NCBI GenBank assembly: GCA_900547465.1
Contig: URHJ01000019.1
Span: 1-25,938, forward strand
Length of the DNA: 25,938 nt
Direction: 5' to 3'
DNA from: an uncultured Mycoplasmatota bacterium
Lineage (GTDB): Bacteria > Bacillota_I > Bacilli_A > RF39 > UBA660
Shown here: positions 1 to 7,930 of the stretch, one piece after another
How the letters are laid out: the number at the start of each line of letters is the position of its first letter
How positions within the stretch are numbered: position 1 is the stretch's first letter
Translations under genes and position numbers: made by a program
Notes under the pieces: generated by a model
The model's database searches: none
Told to the model about the DNA's origin: nothing
Seen by the model: the letters and a program-made list of their open reading frames with translations, nothing else

Positions 1-28
1 TATAGAAAAAATATGATATTATTTTATG

Positions 29-39
29 TATAATAGGAG
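29..39 (+). promoter_or_regulatory. Putative -10 box and RBS of the first gene
   Basis: TATAAT lies at 29-34 and is followed by AGGAG at 35-39, about 12 bases before the ATG at 52. No convincing -35 hexamer is seen in the few upstream bases. The -10 to start distance is short, so the RBS would sit right at the transcript 5' end. This is a weak call based on pattern alone. Confidence 0.3.
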
Positions 40-51
40 TTGGTTTGTGAT

Positions 52-2049
52 ATGGAGATATTAAAGGGGCAGGTTAGAGATCCTGGTTATCCTGATTGCG
101 AATGCACGTATGCAAAAATGGATAATGGTCAACTTTATTATTTTATAAAGGATGGGGAACTTTCTAACCAAAATATAATTGTTACAACGATATTAAAAGA
201 AGCTATTTGACATACTCCATATACTTCTTTGGGATTGATTAACTCAAATGGTGATGTTTTAATTCCATTTGAAAATAAGGCTATTACTAAACTTGATGAT
301 AATTTGTTATTGGTTGAAAAGAATGCTGCGACTACACAGTCTGTTATTGATGCGATTAATGCGAAATCTGATCCATTTTCAGCTACTAATTTAGTTAATA
401 CTGCAAATGCAATAAAAGAACAAATGAAGAGTGTAATGGGGTACAGTGCTGAATTTGTTTTTGATAATCAGTTTTCAGAGGCTGCTTTATATAATATACA
501 AGGTCAAAACATTGGTGGTGCTTATTTTAGTTTTATAGGTAGAGATGATTTTGGTAATTATTATATGAGTAGTAATGTTTTAAATTCTCAAATAGTTAAA
601 TATGATCCTTCTTTAGTACAAAACCAAGCTCCACCAACAGCTTCTACAGAGGCACCATCTTCTTCTGATGACGTTCAACAACAAATTAGTGAGGCGCCTC
701 AAGATAATCAGATTTCTGATAATACTCAAAATAATAACGAAACTTTTAACAATGTTCAGGAAGAAACACCTAATCAAGATCAACAAAATGCACCTGATTT
801 GGGAATTCCTAATATTGATATTCCGATTCAGAATCAAGTTTCTGATAATCAGGAACAAGTAAATAATGTTGAAAATCAGAATTTTGAAACAGGTAATAAT
901 GTAGGCGATAATCCTGATGTTACTCTTTCTAATGGAGATGGTGAAACAACTCCAGAAAATAATACTTCTGATATGGTTAGTGATGCTGGTGAATCTGAAA
1001 ATAATTCTATTTCACAAGAAGTTGATAATGATGCTGCAGCTACTAATAATGATAGTAATGATTTTGGCATAGGTGATAGTAATAATGTAGATGATGCAAC
1101 TGTTGATGATAATGAATCAGATGATGACACTGATACAGAAGATAATGCTAATGTAGATGATACAACTGTTGTTGATAATGAATCAGATGATGACTCTGAT
1201 ACAGAAGATAGTGATAATGTAGATGATGCAACTGTTGATGATAATGAATCAGATGTTGATTCTGATACAGAAGATAGTGATAATGTAGATGATGCAACTG
1301 TTGATGACAATGAATCAGATGATGATACTGATACAGAAGATAATGATAATGTAGATGATACAACTGTTGATGATAATGAATCAGATGATGACTCTGATAC
1401 AGAAGATAGTGATAATGTAGATGCTGCAACTGTTGATGACAATGAATCAGATGATGATACTGATACAGAAGATAATGATAATGTAGATGATACAACTGTT
1501 GATGACAATGAATCAGATGCTGATTCTGATACAGGGAATGATGATGAAAATGTTTCTAATGCAGAAGAGGCTAATATGGATTTAGTTGATGAAGATATTA
1601 CTAATCCTGTTATATTTAATGCAACTAATACAATTAGAAAACTACTTGATGAAAATAGAAGTCAACGTGAGGTTATTGATCATCAAGCAGATGAATTAGA
1701 AAACATTAAATCTTCAAATGAAATTTTACTAGCTGATAATAATTCAAAAGAACAAGAACTTAGATCTTTAAGAAAATCTATGAGTCATTTTAGAGGTCAA
1801 AATTCTTCTTTGACTAGGGAAAATACTAAATTAAAATCTATTAATGATAGACAAAAGGAAGTAATTGAAAACTTGAAACATCAAAATCAGGTTTTAAAAG
1901 AACAAGTAGCTGGTATTTCGGCTTTAGGAAGTGCTGTTGCTGAGGCTAATACTGTTATTGGAATTGATGATAATAGTAGTGATGATTCAATTACTTATGA
2001 TACTGATTTGGGTTACCTAGGTGATTCTGATGAGGTAGAAGATAAATAG
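52..2049 (+). CDS. Large acidic repeat protein with C-terminal coiled coil, interrupted by an in-frame TGA
   Basis: I do not recognise this protein. From ATG 52 the frame reads 52 codons, meets TGA at 208-210, then stays open to TAG at 2047-2049. The first downstream start is TTG 229, which has no ribosome binding site. Protein-like sequence continues across the TGA (…LKEAI-stop-HTPYTSLGLINSNGDV…), so one interrupted gene of about 665 codons is more likely than two genes. The stretch GLINSNGDVLIPFENKAI resembles a WG-type beta repeat (G-L-I…G…IP). A Gln/Asn/Pro-rich linker follows, then seven acidic 22-residue repeats, then a heptad-rich coiled coil (codons roughly 520-630) with many charged residues and leucines. 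No signal peptide or membrane segment is visible. The gene stands alone, with a terminator after it. Function unknown; a structural or surface scaffold role is only a guess. Confidence 0.6.
1087..1548 (+). repeat. Seven tandem 66-bp units encoding acidic 22-residue repeats
   Basis: Units start at 1087, 1153, 1219, 1285, 1351, 1417 and 1483, each exactly 66 bp apart. Each encodes a peptide close to VDDATVDDNESDDDTDTEDN plus two residues. Units alternate between a TDTEDN type (1, 4, 6) and an SDTEDS type (2, 3, 5), so part of the array has a 132-bp higher-order period. The last unit is degenerate (DTGNDDEN). The period keeps frame, as expected for copy-number variation by slippage or recombination. 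Confidence 0.9.
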
Positions 2050-2077
2050 GCAATCCTAATGGGTTGCTTTTTCTTTT
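2050..2077 (+). terminator. Rho-independent terminator after the acidic repeat protein
   Basis: A stem pairs GCAATCC (2050-2056) with GGGTTGC (2061-2067), with one G-T pair and a TAAT loop, followed by a T-rich run at 2068-2077. It begins directly after the TAG stop. Confidence 0.8.
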
Positions 2078-2129
2078 AAAATTTGGTCTTTTGTGGTAGA
2101 ATATGATTGTTTCAATAAACAACAAATTT

Positions 2130-2157
2130 TTGATACTTTGAGGTGTACTATTATAAT
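2130..2157 (+). promoter_or_regulatory. Sigma-A type promoter of the suf operon
   Basis: TTGATA (2130-2135) and TATAAT (2152-2157) are 16 bases apart. The RBS GAGGTG (2158-2163) follows directly and serves the GTG start at 2169, so the leader would be very short. No operator for an iron-sulfur regulator is recognisable. Confidence 0.6.
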
Positions 2158-2168
2158 GAGGTGATTTT

Positions 2169-2918
2169 GTGTTAGAAATAAAAAATATAAATGTAAGTGT
2201 TGTGGATTCTGATAAAAAGATTTTACATGATTTATCTTTGACTATACCTGATGGTGAAGTTCATGCTGTTATGGGACCAAATGGAACAGGTAAATCAACT
2301 TTATCTAAAACTATAATGGGTTATTATAAGTATGAACTTAATTCTGGTGAAATTATATTTGATGGTAAGGTGCTTAATGATTTAGAAGTTAATGAACGAG
2401 CTAAATTAGGTATCTTCTTAGCAATGCAAGATCCAATTAGTGTTTCTGGTGTTACTAATAGTGAATTTTTAAAAACTGCTGTTGAAGAAGTTACTGGTGA
2501 TCATGTTAATTATTTTGATTTTATAAAGGGAATAGATAAATCAATGGAAGAGTTATCCTTAGAACCTGGTATGATTCATCGTCATTTAAATCAGGGATTT
2601 TCTGGTGGTGAAAAGAAGAAAAATGAAATTCTTCAATTAAAAATGTTAAAGCCTAAGTTTATTATTTTAGATGAGATAGATTCTGGTTTAGACGTAGATA
2701 GTTTAAAGATTGTTTGTGAAAATATTAATTCTTATTTAGCTTCTAATCCTTCTACATCTGTATTAATCATTACTCATTATCCACGTATTTTAGAATATAT
2801 TAAGCCAGACTATGTTCACATAATGAATAATGGTAAGATTCAAAAAACTGGTAATATTGATTTAGCTTTTGAAACGGAAAAAAATGGTTATACCGGTATA
2901 AATGGTGTAGGTGAGTAA
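2169..2918 (+). CDS. sufC: SufC, Fe-S cluster assembly ATPase
   Basis: ABC-type cytoplasmic ATPase that drives the SufBCD scaffold during iron-sulfur cluster assembly. Walker A GPNGTGKST is at residues 36-44, the signature FSGGE at 144-148 (with the Suf-type run EKKKNEILQL after it), Walker B FIILDE at 164-169 and the H-loop His at 203. The length of 249 residues is normal for the family. The start is GTG 2169, supported by GAGGTG five bases upstream. It is the first gene of a C-D-S-U-B operon, the usual Firmicutes order. Its end overlaps the next gene by eight bases, which suggests translational coupling of SufC and SufD. Identification is secure. Confidence 0.97.
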   Translation: MLEIKNINVSVVDSDKKILHDLSLTIPDGEVHAVMGPNGTGKSTLSKTIMGYYKYELNSGEIIFDGKVLNDLEVNERAKLGIFLAMQDPISVSGVTNSEFLKTAVEEVTGDHVNYFDFIKGIDKSMEELSLEPGMIHRHLNQGFSGGEKKKNEILQLKMLKPKFIILDEIDSGLDVDSLKIVCENINSYLASNPSTSVLIITHYPRILEYIKPDYVHIMNNGKIQKTGNIDLAFETEKNGYTGINGVGE

Positions 2919-3558
2919 TAAAAATATGAATAAACTAAAAATAAAGAAAGAAAAAATAATTAATGTAGAGGATAATGAAGTTCGTGAATTATATTTTTAT
3001 CAAGATGATGATTGTTCTTATGTTTTTCGTCTTGGAAAAAACTCTAGTTTAGTAGTTTATCATTATATATTTGATGCATCTACATCTGTTTTGATAGAGT
3101 TAGATGATGAAAATAGTGAAGTTTCATATCATTCTAGCGTTCTTAGTAGAGGCGATAATAAATTTATGCTTCATGTTAATCATAATGCTAGTAATACGAT
3201 TAGTAATGTTTATAATCATGGAGTTAATAGAAATAGTAATAAATTAGATTTTGATATTTGTGGGAAGGTTTTAAATACTAGTAGAAATTGTGTTTGTAAT
3301 CAGGAAAATCAAATTATTAATATTAGTGATGGTCATAGTACAATTCTTCCTAAGTTGTTGATAGATCAGTATGAAGTTACTTCTTCACATTCTGCATATA
3401 TTGGAAAGTTTTCTGATGATATACTATTTTATTTTATGAGTAGAGGTATTTCAAAAAAAATAGCTTATGAACTTTTAATTAGAGCTTTACTTATTAATCA
3501 AGGTTCTTTAGATGCTATTGAAGTTAAAAAAATGATTGAAAAAATTGAAATGATTTAG
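2911..3558 (+). CDS. sufD: SufD-like protein, short form (SufBD core only)
   Basis: Partner of SufB and SufC in the Fe-S scaffold complex. The C-terminal SufBD signature is clear: SSHSAYIGKFSDDILFYF then MSRGISKKIAYELL, with His160 at the position of the conserved SufD histidine. At about 215 residues it is roughly half the length of Bacillus or E. coli SufD (over 400), because the N-terminal domain and most of the early beta-helix are missing. No frameshift is evident: the reading frame starts inside the sufC end. GTG 2911 or ATG 2926 may be the start; both are in frame. Its place between sufC and sufS supports the name. Reduced SufD proteins are plausible in genome-reduced lineages, but this is inference. 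Confidence 0.85.
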   Translation: MSNKNMNKLKIKKEKIINVEDNEVRELYFYQDDDCSYVFRLGKNSSLVVYHYIFDASTSVLIELDDENSEVSYHSSVLSRGDNKFMLHVNHNASNTISNVYNHGVNRNSNKLDFDICGKVLNTSRNCVCNQENQIINISDGHSTILPKLLIDQYEVTSSHSAYIGKFSDDILFYFMSRGISKKIAYELLIRALLINQGSLDAIEVKKMIEKIEMI

Positions 3559-3572
3559 AAAGGAGAAATATT

Positions 3573-4769
3573 ATGAATAGAGATGATTTTCCAGTTTTAA
3601 ATGGTGATATTATTTACTTTGATAATGGAGCAACGACTTTGAAACCGAATTGTGTTGTTCAAAAGATGGTTGATTATTATACTAAGTATACATCTAATAT
3701 TCATAGAGGCGATTATGATAATGCGATGAAGACTAATGAGGAGTATGATAACGTTCGATCAATTGTTAAAGATTTTATTAATTCTTCAAGTAAAGATGAA
3801 ATAGTTTATACTTCTGGTACAACAGAGTCTCTTAATATGGTTGCATTTGGATTCTTTCAAAAGAAATTAAAGCCTGGTGATGAAGTGTTAATAAATGAAG
3901 CTGAGCATGCTTCTAATGTATTACCATGGCTAGTTTTACAAGAGAAGATTGGTATTGTTGTGAAATTTGTACCATTAGATTCTAATCACGAATTAACTGT
4001 TTCTAATATAGAGAAGTCTATTACTAGTAAAACAAAAGTTATTTCTTGTGCTCATATTTCTAATGTTGTTGGGGATATTCGAGATGTAGAAGAAATAGGT
4101 AGGATATGTCAGAAAAACAATATTTATTTTGTAATTGATGCGGCTCAAAGTGCTTCACATATTCCAATAGATGTTCAAAAGTTTAATGCATCTTTTCTAG
4201 CTTTTTCAGCACATAAAATGACGGGACCTACTGGTGTTGGTGTTTTATATGGAAAAAAAGAATTGTTAGATGAAATGGATCCACTTAAATATGGTGGTGG
4301 AATGAATCAGAGTTTTGAATCTGATGGTAGCTATATATTAAAAGATTCACCAATTAGATTTGAAGCAGGAACTCCTCCTATTGCTGAAGTTATTGGAATG
4401 GGAGAAGCTATTAAATTTGTACAAAAAATTGGTGTTTATAAAATTCATGAACATGAATATGGACTAAAAAAATATCTTATTGGTGAATTAGAAAAGATTT
4501 CTAATATTATTTTATACAATCCAAATAGTAAGAGTGGTATAGTTACTTTTAATGTTTCTGGGGTATTTAGTCAGGATACGTCTGTATATTTAAATCATTT
4601 TAATATTGCGATTCGTGCCGGTAACCATTGTGCAAAGGTTTTAAAAAATAATTTGAATATAAAGAATACTTGTCGTGTTAGTTTGTATTTATATAATACT
4701 AAAGAAGAAGTTGATAAATTAATTGATGCATTAAAGCATAGTGAAGATATATTTAAAGTGGTGATATAA
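3573..4769 (+). CDS. sufS: SufS, group II cysteine desulfurase
   Basis: PLP enzyme that takes sulfur from cysteine as a persulfide and passes it to SufU. The PLP-binding Lys215 is in AFSAHKMTGPTGVGVLYG, the PLP-contacting Asp189 in FVIDAAQS, the stacking His112 in NEAEHASN, and the catalytic Cys353 in RAGNHCAKV. The last motif differs from the usual RAGHHCAQP, with Asn for His and Lys-Val for Gln-Pro. The length of 398 residues is typical of SufS. The start ATG 3573 has AAAGGAGA upstream. The stop codon is immediately followed by the sufU ATG, so the desulfurase and its sulfur acceptor are tightly coupled. Confidence 0.96.
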   Translation: MNRDDFPVLNGDIIYFDNGATTLKPNCVVQKMVDYYTKYTSNIHRGDYDNAMKTNEEYDNVRSIVKDFINSSSKDEIVYTSGTTESLNMVAFGFFQKKLKPGDEVLINEAEHASNVLPWLVLQEKIGIVVKFVPLDSNHELTVSNIEKSITSKTKVISCAHISNVVGDIRDVEEIGRICQKNNIYFVIDAAQSASHIPIDVQKFNASFLAFSAHKMTGPTGVGVLYGKKELLDEMDPLKYGGGMNQSFESDGSYILKDSPIRFEAGTPPIAEVIGMGEAIKFVQKIGVYKIHEHEYGLKKYLIGELEKISNIILYNPNSKSGIVTFNVSGVFSQDTSVYLNHFNIAIRAGNHCAKVLKNNLNIKNTCRVSLYLYNTKEEVDKLIDALKHSEDIFKVVI

Positions 4770-5192
4770 ATGGATAAAGATTTTAAAAGAGAAGTAATAT
4801 TAGATAATTATCAACATCCTACTCATAAGGGATTAGTTGATGATAATAGTTTTATTACTAAGAATACTAATAATGATAGTTGTATTGATAATATTGATAT
4901 GCAAATGAAAGTTGAAAATGGTGTTGTAGTTGATGCTTATTTTGATGGAGAAGCATGTGCAATTTGTACTTCTGCAACTAGTATTATAGTGAAGAGTTTA
5001 ATTGGTAAAACTTTGGAAGAGGCTAATAAAATTTTAAGTAATTATCAAAATATGATTAATGAAAAAGATTACGATAGTGATGTTTTAGGTGAATTGAATG
5101 TTTATGATGAAATTTATCTTCAACCTAATCGTAAAAAATGTGCTCTACTTCCTAGTGATGCCGCTAAAAAGATATTAGATGATGTAGAATAA
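4770..5192 (+). CDS. sufU: SufU, zinc-dependent sulfur acceptor
   Basis: SufU accepts persulfide sulfur from SufS in Gram-positive bacteria. The expected zinc ligands are visible: Cys38 and Asp40 in DSCIDN, Cys63 in GEACAIC, and Cys124 in RKKCALLPSDA. The 140-residue length and the N-terminal REVILDNYQHPTHKG match the SufU/IscU fold. Motif wording is divergent (NNDSCID instead of NPxCGD). The gene follows sufS with no gap and precedes sufB, as in Bacillus. Confidence 0.94.
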   Translation: MDKDFKREVILDNYQHPTHKGLVDDNSFITKNTNNDSCIDNIDMQMKVENGVVVDAYFDGEACAICTSATSIIVKSLIGKTLEEANKILSNYQNMINEKDYDSDVLGELNVYDEIYLQPNRKKCALLPSDAAKKILDDVE

Positions 5193-5213
5193 AAATAGAA
5201 ATTGGTGATAGTT

Positions 5214-6527
5214 ATGGAAATAGTTGGATTAAGTGAAGAGAAGGTAAAAAAAATATCAGCTATAAAGGGCGAAGAAGAAAAAGTCCTTGATTTTAGACTT
5301 GATGGATATAATTCTTTTTTGCGTCAGAGTCTGCCTGAATTTGGTCCTCATATTGATTTAGATTTTGATAAAATCATTTATTATAAATCTAATGAAGTTG
5401 ATAAAAAAATAGAAAACGATTGGAATAATGTATTAAAACCAGTAAAAGATGAACTTGATGATTTAGGAGTAATTGAAAGTGAAAAACATCTTGGCGGTAT
5501 GGGTGTTCAATATGAAAGTGAAGTAATTTATCACAATATGTTAGAAGAACTTGATAAGAAGAAAGTTATATTTACATCTATTGAAGATGCGATGAAGAGG
5601 TATCCAGAGATTGTTTTTAAGTATTTTGGTAAAATAGTTAATAAAAATGAAAATAAATTTGCGGCTTTAAATTCTGCTGTTTTCAGTGGTGGTAGTTTTA
5701 TTTATGTTCCACCTAATACTACTTTGGAAAGACCATTACAAAGTTATTTTAGAATTAATAGTAAAAACATGGGGCAGTTTGAAAGAACATTAATTGTAGT
5801 TGATGATAATTCATCTTTACATTATGTAGAAGGGTGTACTGCTCCAACTTATAGTGAATCTTCTTTACATGCGGCAGTAGTTGAAATCTATGTTGGAAAA
5901 AATAGTAAGTGTAGATATTCTACTATTCAAAACTGGGCTACTAATGTTTATAATTTAGTTACTAAAAGAGCTATGGTAGATGATAATGGTATAATGGAAT
6001 GGATTGATGGAAATATTGGTTCAAAAGTTACTATGAAATATCCTTGTTGTGTTTTAAAAGGTGATAATTCTAGTGGTACATGTATTACAATTAGTGTTGC
6101 GAAGAGTGAACAAAACCAAGATAGTGGGGCTAGAATGATTCATCTAGGACGTAATACAAGAAGTAATATTGTATCTAAAAGCATAGCTCAAAATGGTGGA
6201 AATGCTACTTATAGAGGAAAGGTTGATATAAAAACTTCTGCAGAAAATAGTGAAGCTATGGTTCAATGTGATACCTTAATTTTAGATGGCATTTCTAAGA
6301 GTGATACAATTCCAGTTAATACTTGTTCTAATTTATCTAGTAATATTGAACATGAGGCTACAGTTTCTAAAATTAGTGATGAAGTTTTATTTTATTTAAT
6401 GAGTCGTGGTATTTCAAAAGATAGAGCTACTGAACTAATTGTACTTGGGTTCTTAGATAAGTTTAGAGAAGAGTTACCTATGGAATATGCAGTTGAATTA
6501 AATCAATTAATTAAGAGAAACTTATAA
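5214..6527 (+). CDS. sufB: SufB, Fe-S cluster scaffold subunit
   Basis: Core scaffold subunit of the SufBCD complex. SufB hallmarks are present: the N-terminal FDFRLD-like segment, YVPPNTTLERPLQSYFRIN, VEGCTAP, QCDTLILDGISKSDTIP, and the end EVLFYLMSRGISKDRATELI followed by LPMEYAVELNQLI. From ATG 5214 it has 437 residues, close to a typical SufB. I prefer ATG 5214 over the in-frame TTG 5202 because GGTGAT at 5204-5209 then fits as the RBS. It is the last gene of the operon and is followed by a terminator. Confidence 0.97.
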   Translation: MEIVGLSEEKVKKISAIKGEEEKVLDFRLDGYNSFLRQSLPEFGPHIDLDFDKIIYYKSNEVDKKIENDWNNVLKPVKDELDDLGVIESEKHLGGMGVQYESEVIYHNMLEELDKKKVIFTSIEDAMKRYPEIVFKYFGKIVNKNENKFAALNSAVFSGGSFIYVPPNTTLERPLQSYFRINSKNMGQFERTLIVVDDNSSLHYVEGCTAPTYSESSLHAAVVEIYVGKNSKCRYSTIQNWATNVYNLVTKRAMVDDNGIMEWIDGNIGSKVTMKYPCCVLKGDNSSGTCITISVAKSEQNQDSGARMIHLGRNTRSNIVSKSIAQNGGNATYRGKVDIKTSAENSEAMVQCDTLILDGISKSDTIPVNTCSNLSSNIEHEATVSKISDEVLFYLMSRGISKDRATELIVLGFLDKFREELPMEYAVELNQLIKRNL

Positions 6528-6561
6528 CTTTGTAAATTCAATGAAATTTATTTAGAAAATT

Positions 6562-6592
6562 AAAACTTTCTGTCTGAAGGTTTTATTTTTTT
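6562..6592 (+). terminator. Terminator of the suf operon
   Basis: AAAACTTTC (6562-6570) pairs with GAAGGTTTT (6576-6584) around a TGTCT loop, with one G-T pair, followed by a run of T. It lies 34 bases after the sufB stop. Confidence 0.8.
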
Positions 6593-6629
6593 TGTGTATT
6601 TTTTTCTATGAATTTGTTAAAACCTTGAT

Positions 6630-6658
6630 TTGTCATTATTACTTTTATTGGTTATTAT
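6630..6658 (+). promoter_or_regulatory. Sigma-A type promoter of ssb
   Basis: TTGTCA (6630-6635) and TATTAT (6653-6658) are separated by 17 bases. The RBS AAAGGAGAG lies about six bases before ATG 6681. Confidence 0.5.
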
Positions 6659-6680
6659 ACAGCCAGAAAGGAGAGATTAG

Positions 6681-7025
6681 ATGTTAAATCAAATTATTTT
6701 GGTTGGTAGATTAACACGAGATGTACAACTAAAAAAGACAGATAACGGGAAGAAAGTTGCAGTAATTAGTTTGGCTATTCCACGTAGTTTTAAAAATATG
6801 GACGGCTTATATGATACTGATTTTGTTGATTGTATTCTTTGGGATCAAGTTGCATCTAATACTTCGGAATATTGTCATAAAGGCGATATTCTTGGAGTAA
6901 AGGGACGTGTGCAATCTAGAATTTATGAAGAAGAAGATAAGAAAAAATATCGTTTAGAAGTAGTGGCAGAAAAAGTAACGTTTTTATCTTCTAAAAATGG
7001 TAAAGAAACTGAAGATGAATCGTAA
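6681..7025 (+). CDS. ssb: Short single-stranded DNA-binding protein
   Basis: OB-fold SSB: it opens with MLNQIILVGRLTRDVQLKKT, followed by VAVISLAIPRSFKN, DFVDCILWDQVASNTSEYCHKG and GVKGRVQSRIYE. At 114 residues it is like the short SsbB/YwpH type of Bacillus rather than full-length SsbA. The end (KETEDES) is acidic but lacks the DDDIPF-like tip that recruits partner proteins. It is not next to rpsF/rpsR, the usual context of the main ssb gene, which supports an accessory role. A strong RBS precedes ATG 6681. Confidence 0.93.
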   Translation: MLNQIILVGRLTRDVQLKKTDNGKKVAVISLAIPRSFKNMDGLYDTDFVDCILWDQVASNTSEYCHKGDILGVKGRVQSRIYEEEDKKKYRLEVVAEKVTFLSSKNGKETEDES

Positions 7026-7070
7026 AGTTTATTTTTAATTAACTTTTCACAAAAGACCTTTTCTAATATT

Positions 7071-7110
7071 TATAATGATTTTGTAAATACTAAAAGTGAA
7101 TTGGGGTGAG
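7071..7110 (+). promoter_or_regulatory. Putative -10 box and RBS of the XRE regulator
   Basis: TATAAT at 7071-7076 has only poor -35 candidates upstream (TTCACA at 19 bases). GGGGTGAG at 7103-7110 is a strong RBS that selects ATG 7117 over the in-frame GTG 7096. Confidence 0.35.
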
Positions 7111-7116
7111 ATTATT

Positions 7117-7470
7117 ATGCTTTTGGGTAAAAGAATTAAGTCTTTACGAAAAGAAAAAGGTCTTACACAGGAAGAGTTAGGCAAGATTATTAATGTTACA
7201 AAAGTTAGTATTTGTTGTTACGAGAGAGAATCTAGAGTCCCAACACTTGAAACTTTAATTGCTCTTGCTGAAGTTTTTGGTGTAGATGTTGATTATTTAC
7301 TTGGAAATGATGTATATGCTGTAGCTGAAGATAGTGATAAGTATGGAACTTATGTGGCAAAAGAAGAAATTGAATTTATCAAAGAAATTAGAAAGCATAA
7401 TAATCTATATGATAAAATGATATCTGATCCTAAGAGATGTGTTGAATGGATTGATATGAAAATGAGATAA
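7117..7470 (+). CDS. XRE-family transcriptional regulator
   Basis: Small DNA-binding protein of 117 residues. A Cro/C1-type helix-turn-helix covers about residues 4-63: GKRIKSLRKEKGLTQEELGK, then VTKVSICCYERESRVPTLET and VFGVDVDYLLGND. The remaining 50 residues form a charged helical tail ending RCVEWIDMKMR, with no recognisable enzyme or ligand domain. It has its own probable promoter and terminator, so it is a single-gene unit. The target is not evident; it could act on its own promoter or on ssb or the downstream GNAT gene, but no operator repeat was recognised. Confidence 0.9.
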   Translation: MLLGKRIKSLRKEKGLTQEELGKIINVTKVSICCYERESRVPTLETLIALAEVFGVDVDYLLGNDVYAVAEDSDKYGTYVAKEEIEFIKEIRKHNNLYDKMISDPKRCVEWIDMKMR

Positions 7471-7495
7471 ACTATTTTTTATAAATAGTTTTTTT
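7471..7495 (+). terminator. Terminator after the XRE regulator
   Basis: ACTATTT (7471-7477) pairs with AAATAGT (7483-7489), followed by a run of T to 7495. Confidence 0.75.
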
Positions 7496-7496
7496 G

Positions 7497-7505
7497 TGGT
7501 ATACT
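7497..7505 (+). promoter_or_regulatory. Extended -10 element before the GNAT gene
   Basis: TGGTATACT reads as an extended -10 (TGn plus TATACT) 27 bases before ATG 7532. It follows the upstream terminator directly. No good -35 is visible. Confidence 0.4.
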
Positions 7506-7531
7506 ATTTTATATAGTAAGGTAGGTGTTTT

Positions 7532-7930
7532 ATGGAGATTAGAGAGTATATTGATAGTGATTTATCTTCTTTAAATATTTTATTGAATGATGTTTACGGT
7601 ATAGAAAAGGTAAATTGTATTACTGATAATGTTGAGTTAGTGGCAATAGAAGATGAAGCAGTTGTTGGTTATTTGATGATCAACATAATGCATGATAGTA
7701 TTAAAAATATTAGTTATTGTATGGTTAATTATGTTTGTGTGGATAAAGGGCATAGAAGGCAAGGTATTGCAACTAAATTATTTGAGAAAGTATTTGATAT
7801 TTGTAGAAATAAAAATATTTCATATATTGAATTGACATCTAATGAGACAAGAGTTGAAGCACATGCTTTATATAAAAAAATTGGATTTATGGTTAGAGAT
7901 ACAACTGTATTTAGAAAGGAGTTTTTATGA
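7532..7930 (+). CDS. GNAT-family N-acetyltransferase
   Basis: Acetyl-CoA-dependent acyltransferase of 132 residues. Motif A is VNYVCVDKGHRRQGIATKLF (about residues 65-84), with the R-R-Q-G-I-A loop that binds the CoA pyrophosphate. Motif B follows as SNETRVEAHALYKKIGF. The substrate cannot be told from sequence. AAGGTAGGTG is the RBS. The stop TGA overlaps the ATG of the phosphorylase gene (ATGA), so the two are probably translated together, although the functions have no known link. Confidence 0.93.
   Translation: MEIREYIDSDLSSLNILLNDVYGIEKVNCITDNVELVAIEDEAVVGYLMINIMHDSIKNISYCMVNYVCVDKGHRRQGIATKLFEKVFDICRNKNISYIELTSNETRVEAHALYKKIGFMVRDTTVFRKEFL

Noticed and set aside
208..210. Selenocysteine at the in-frame TGA
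   Set aside because: The surrounding sequence is not a redox family and no SECIS-like hairpin was recognised directly after the codon.
1148..1495. His/Tyr-rich minus-strand open frame across the same repeats
   Set aside because: Another shadow of the repeats, with extreme composition and no RBS.
876..1508. Long minus-strand open frame of about 210 codons rich in Ser/Thr/Val
   Set aside because: It is the antisense shadow of the acidic repeat array; its regularity comes from the 66-bp units and it has no independent start signals.
52..2049. Genetic code in which TGA means Trp, as in Mycoplasma
   Set aside because: Conserved Trp positions (WXG motifs, TQMAIWG, WHYRY) are all TGG, and only one internal TGA occurs in the whole window; an AT-rich code-4 genome would use TGA for Trp widely.
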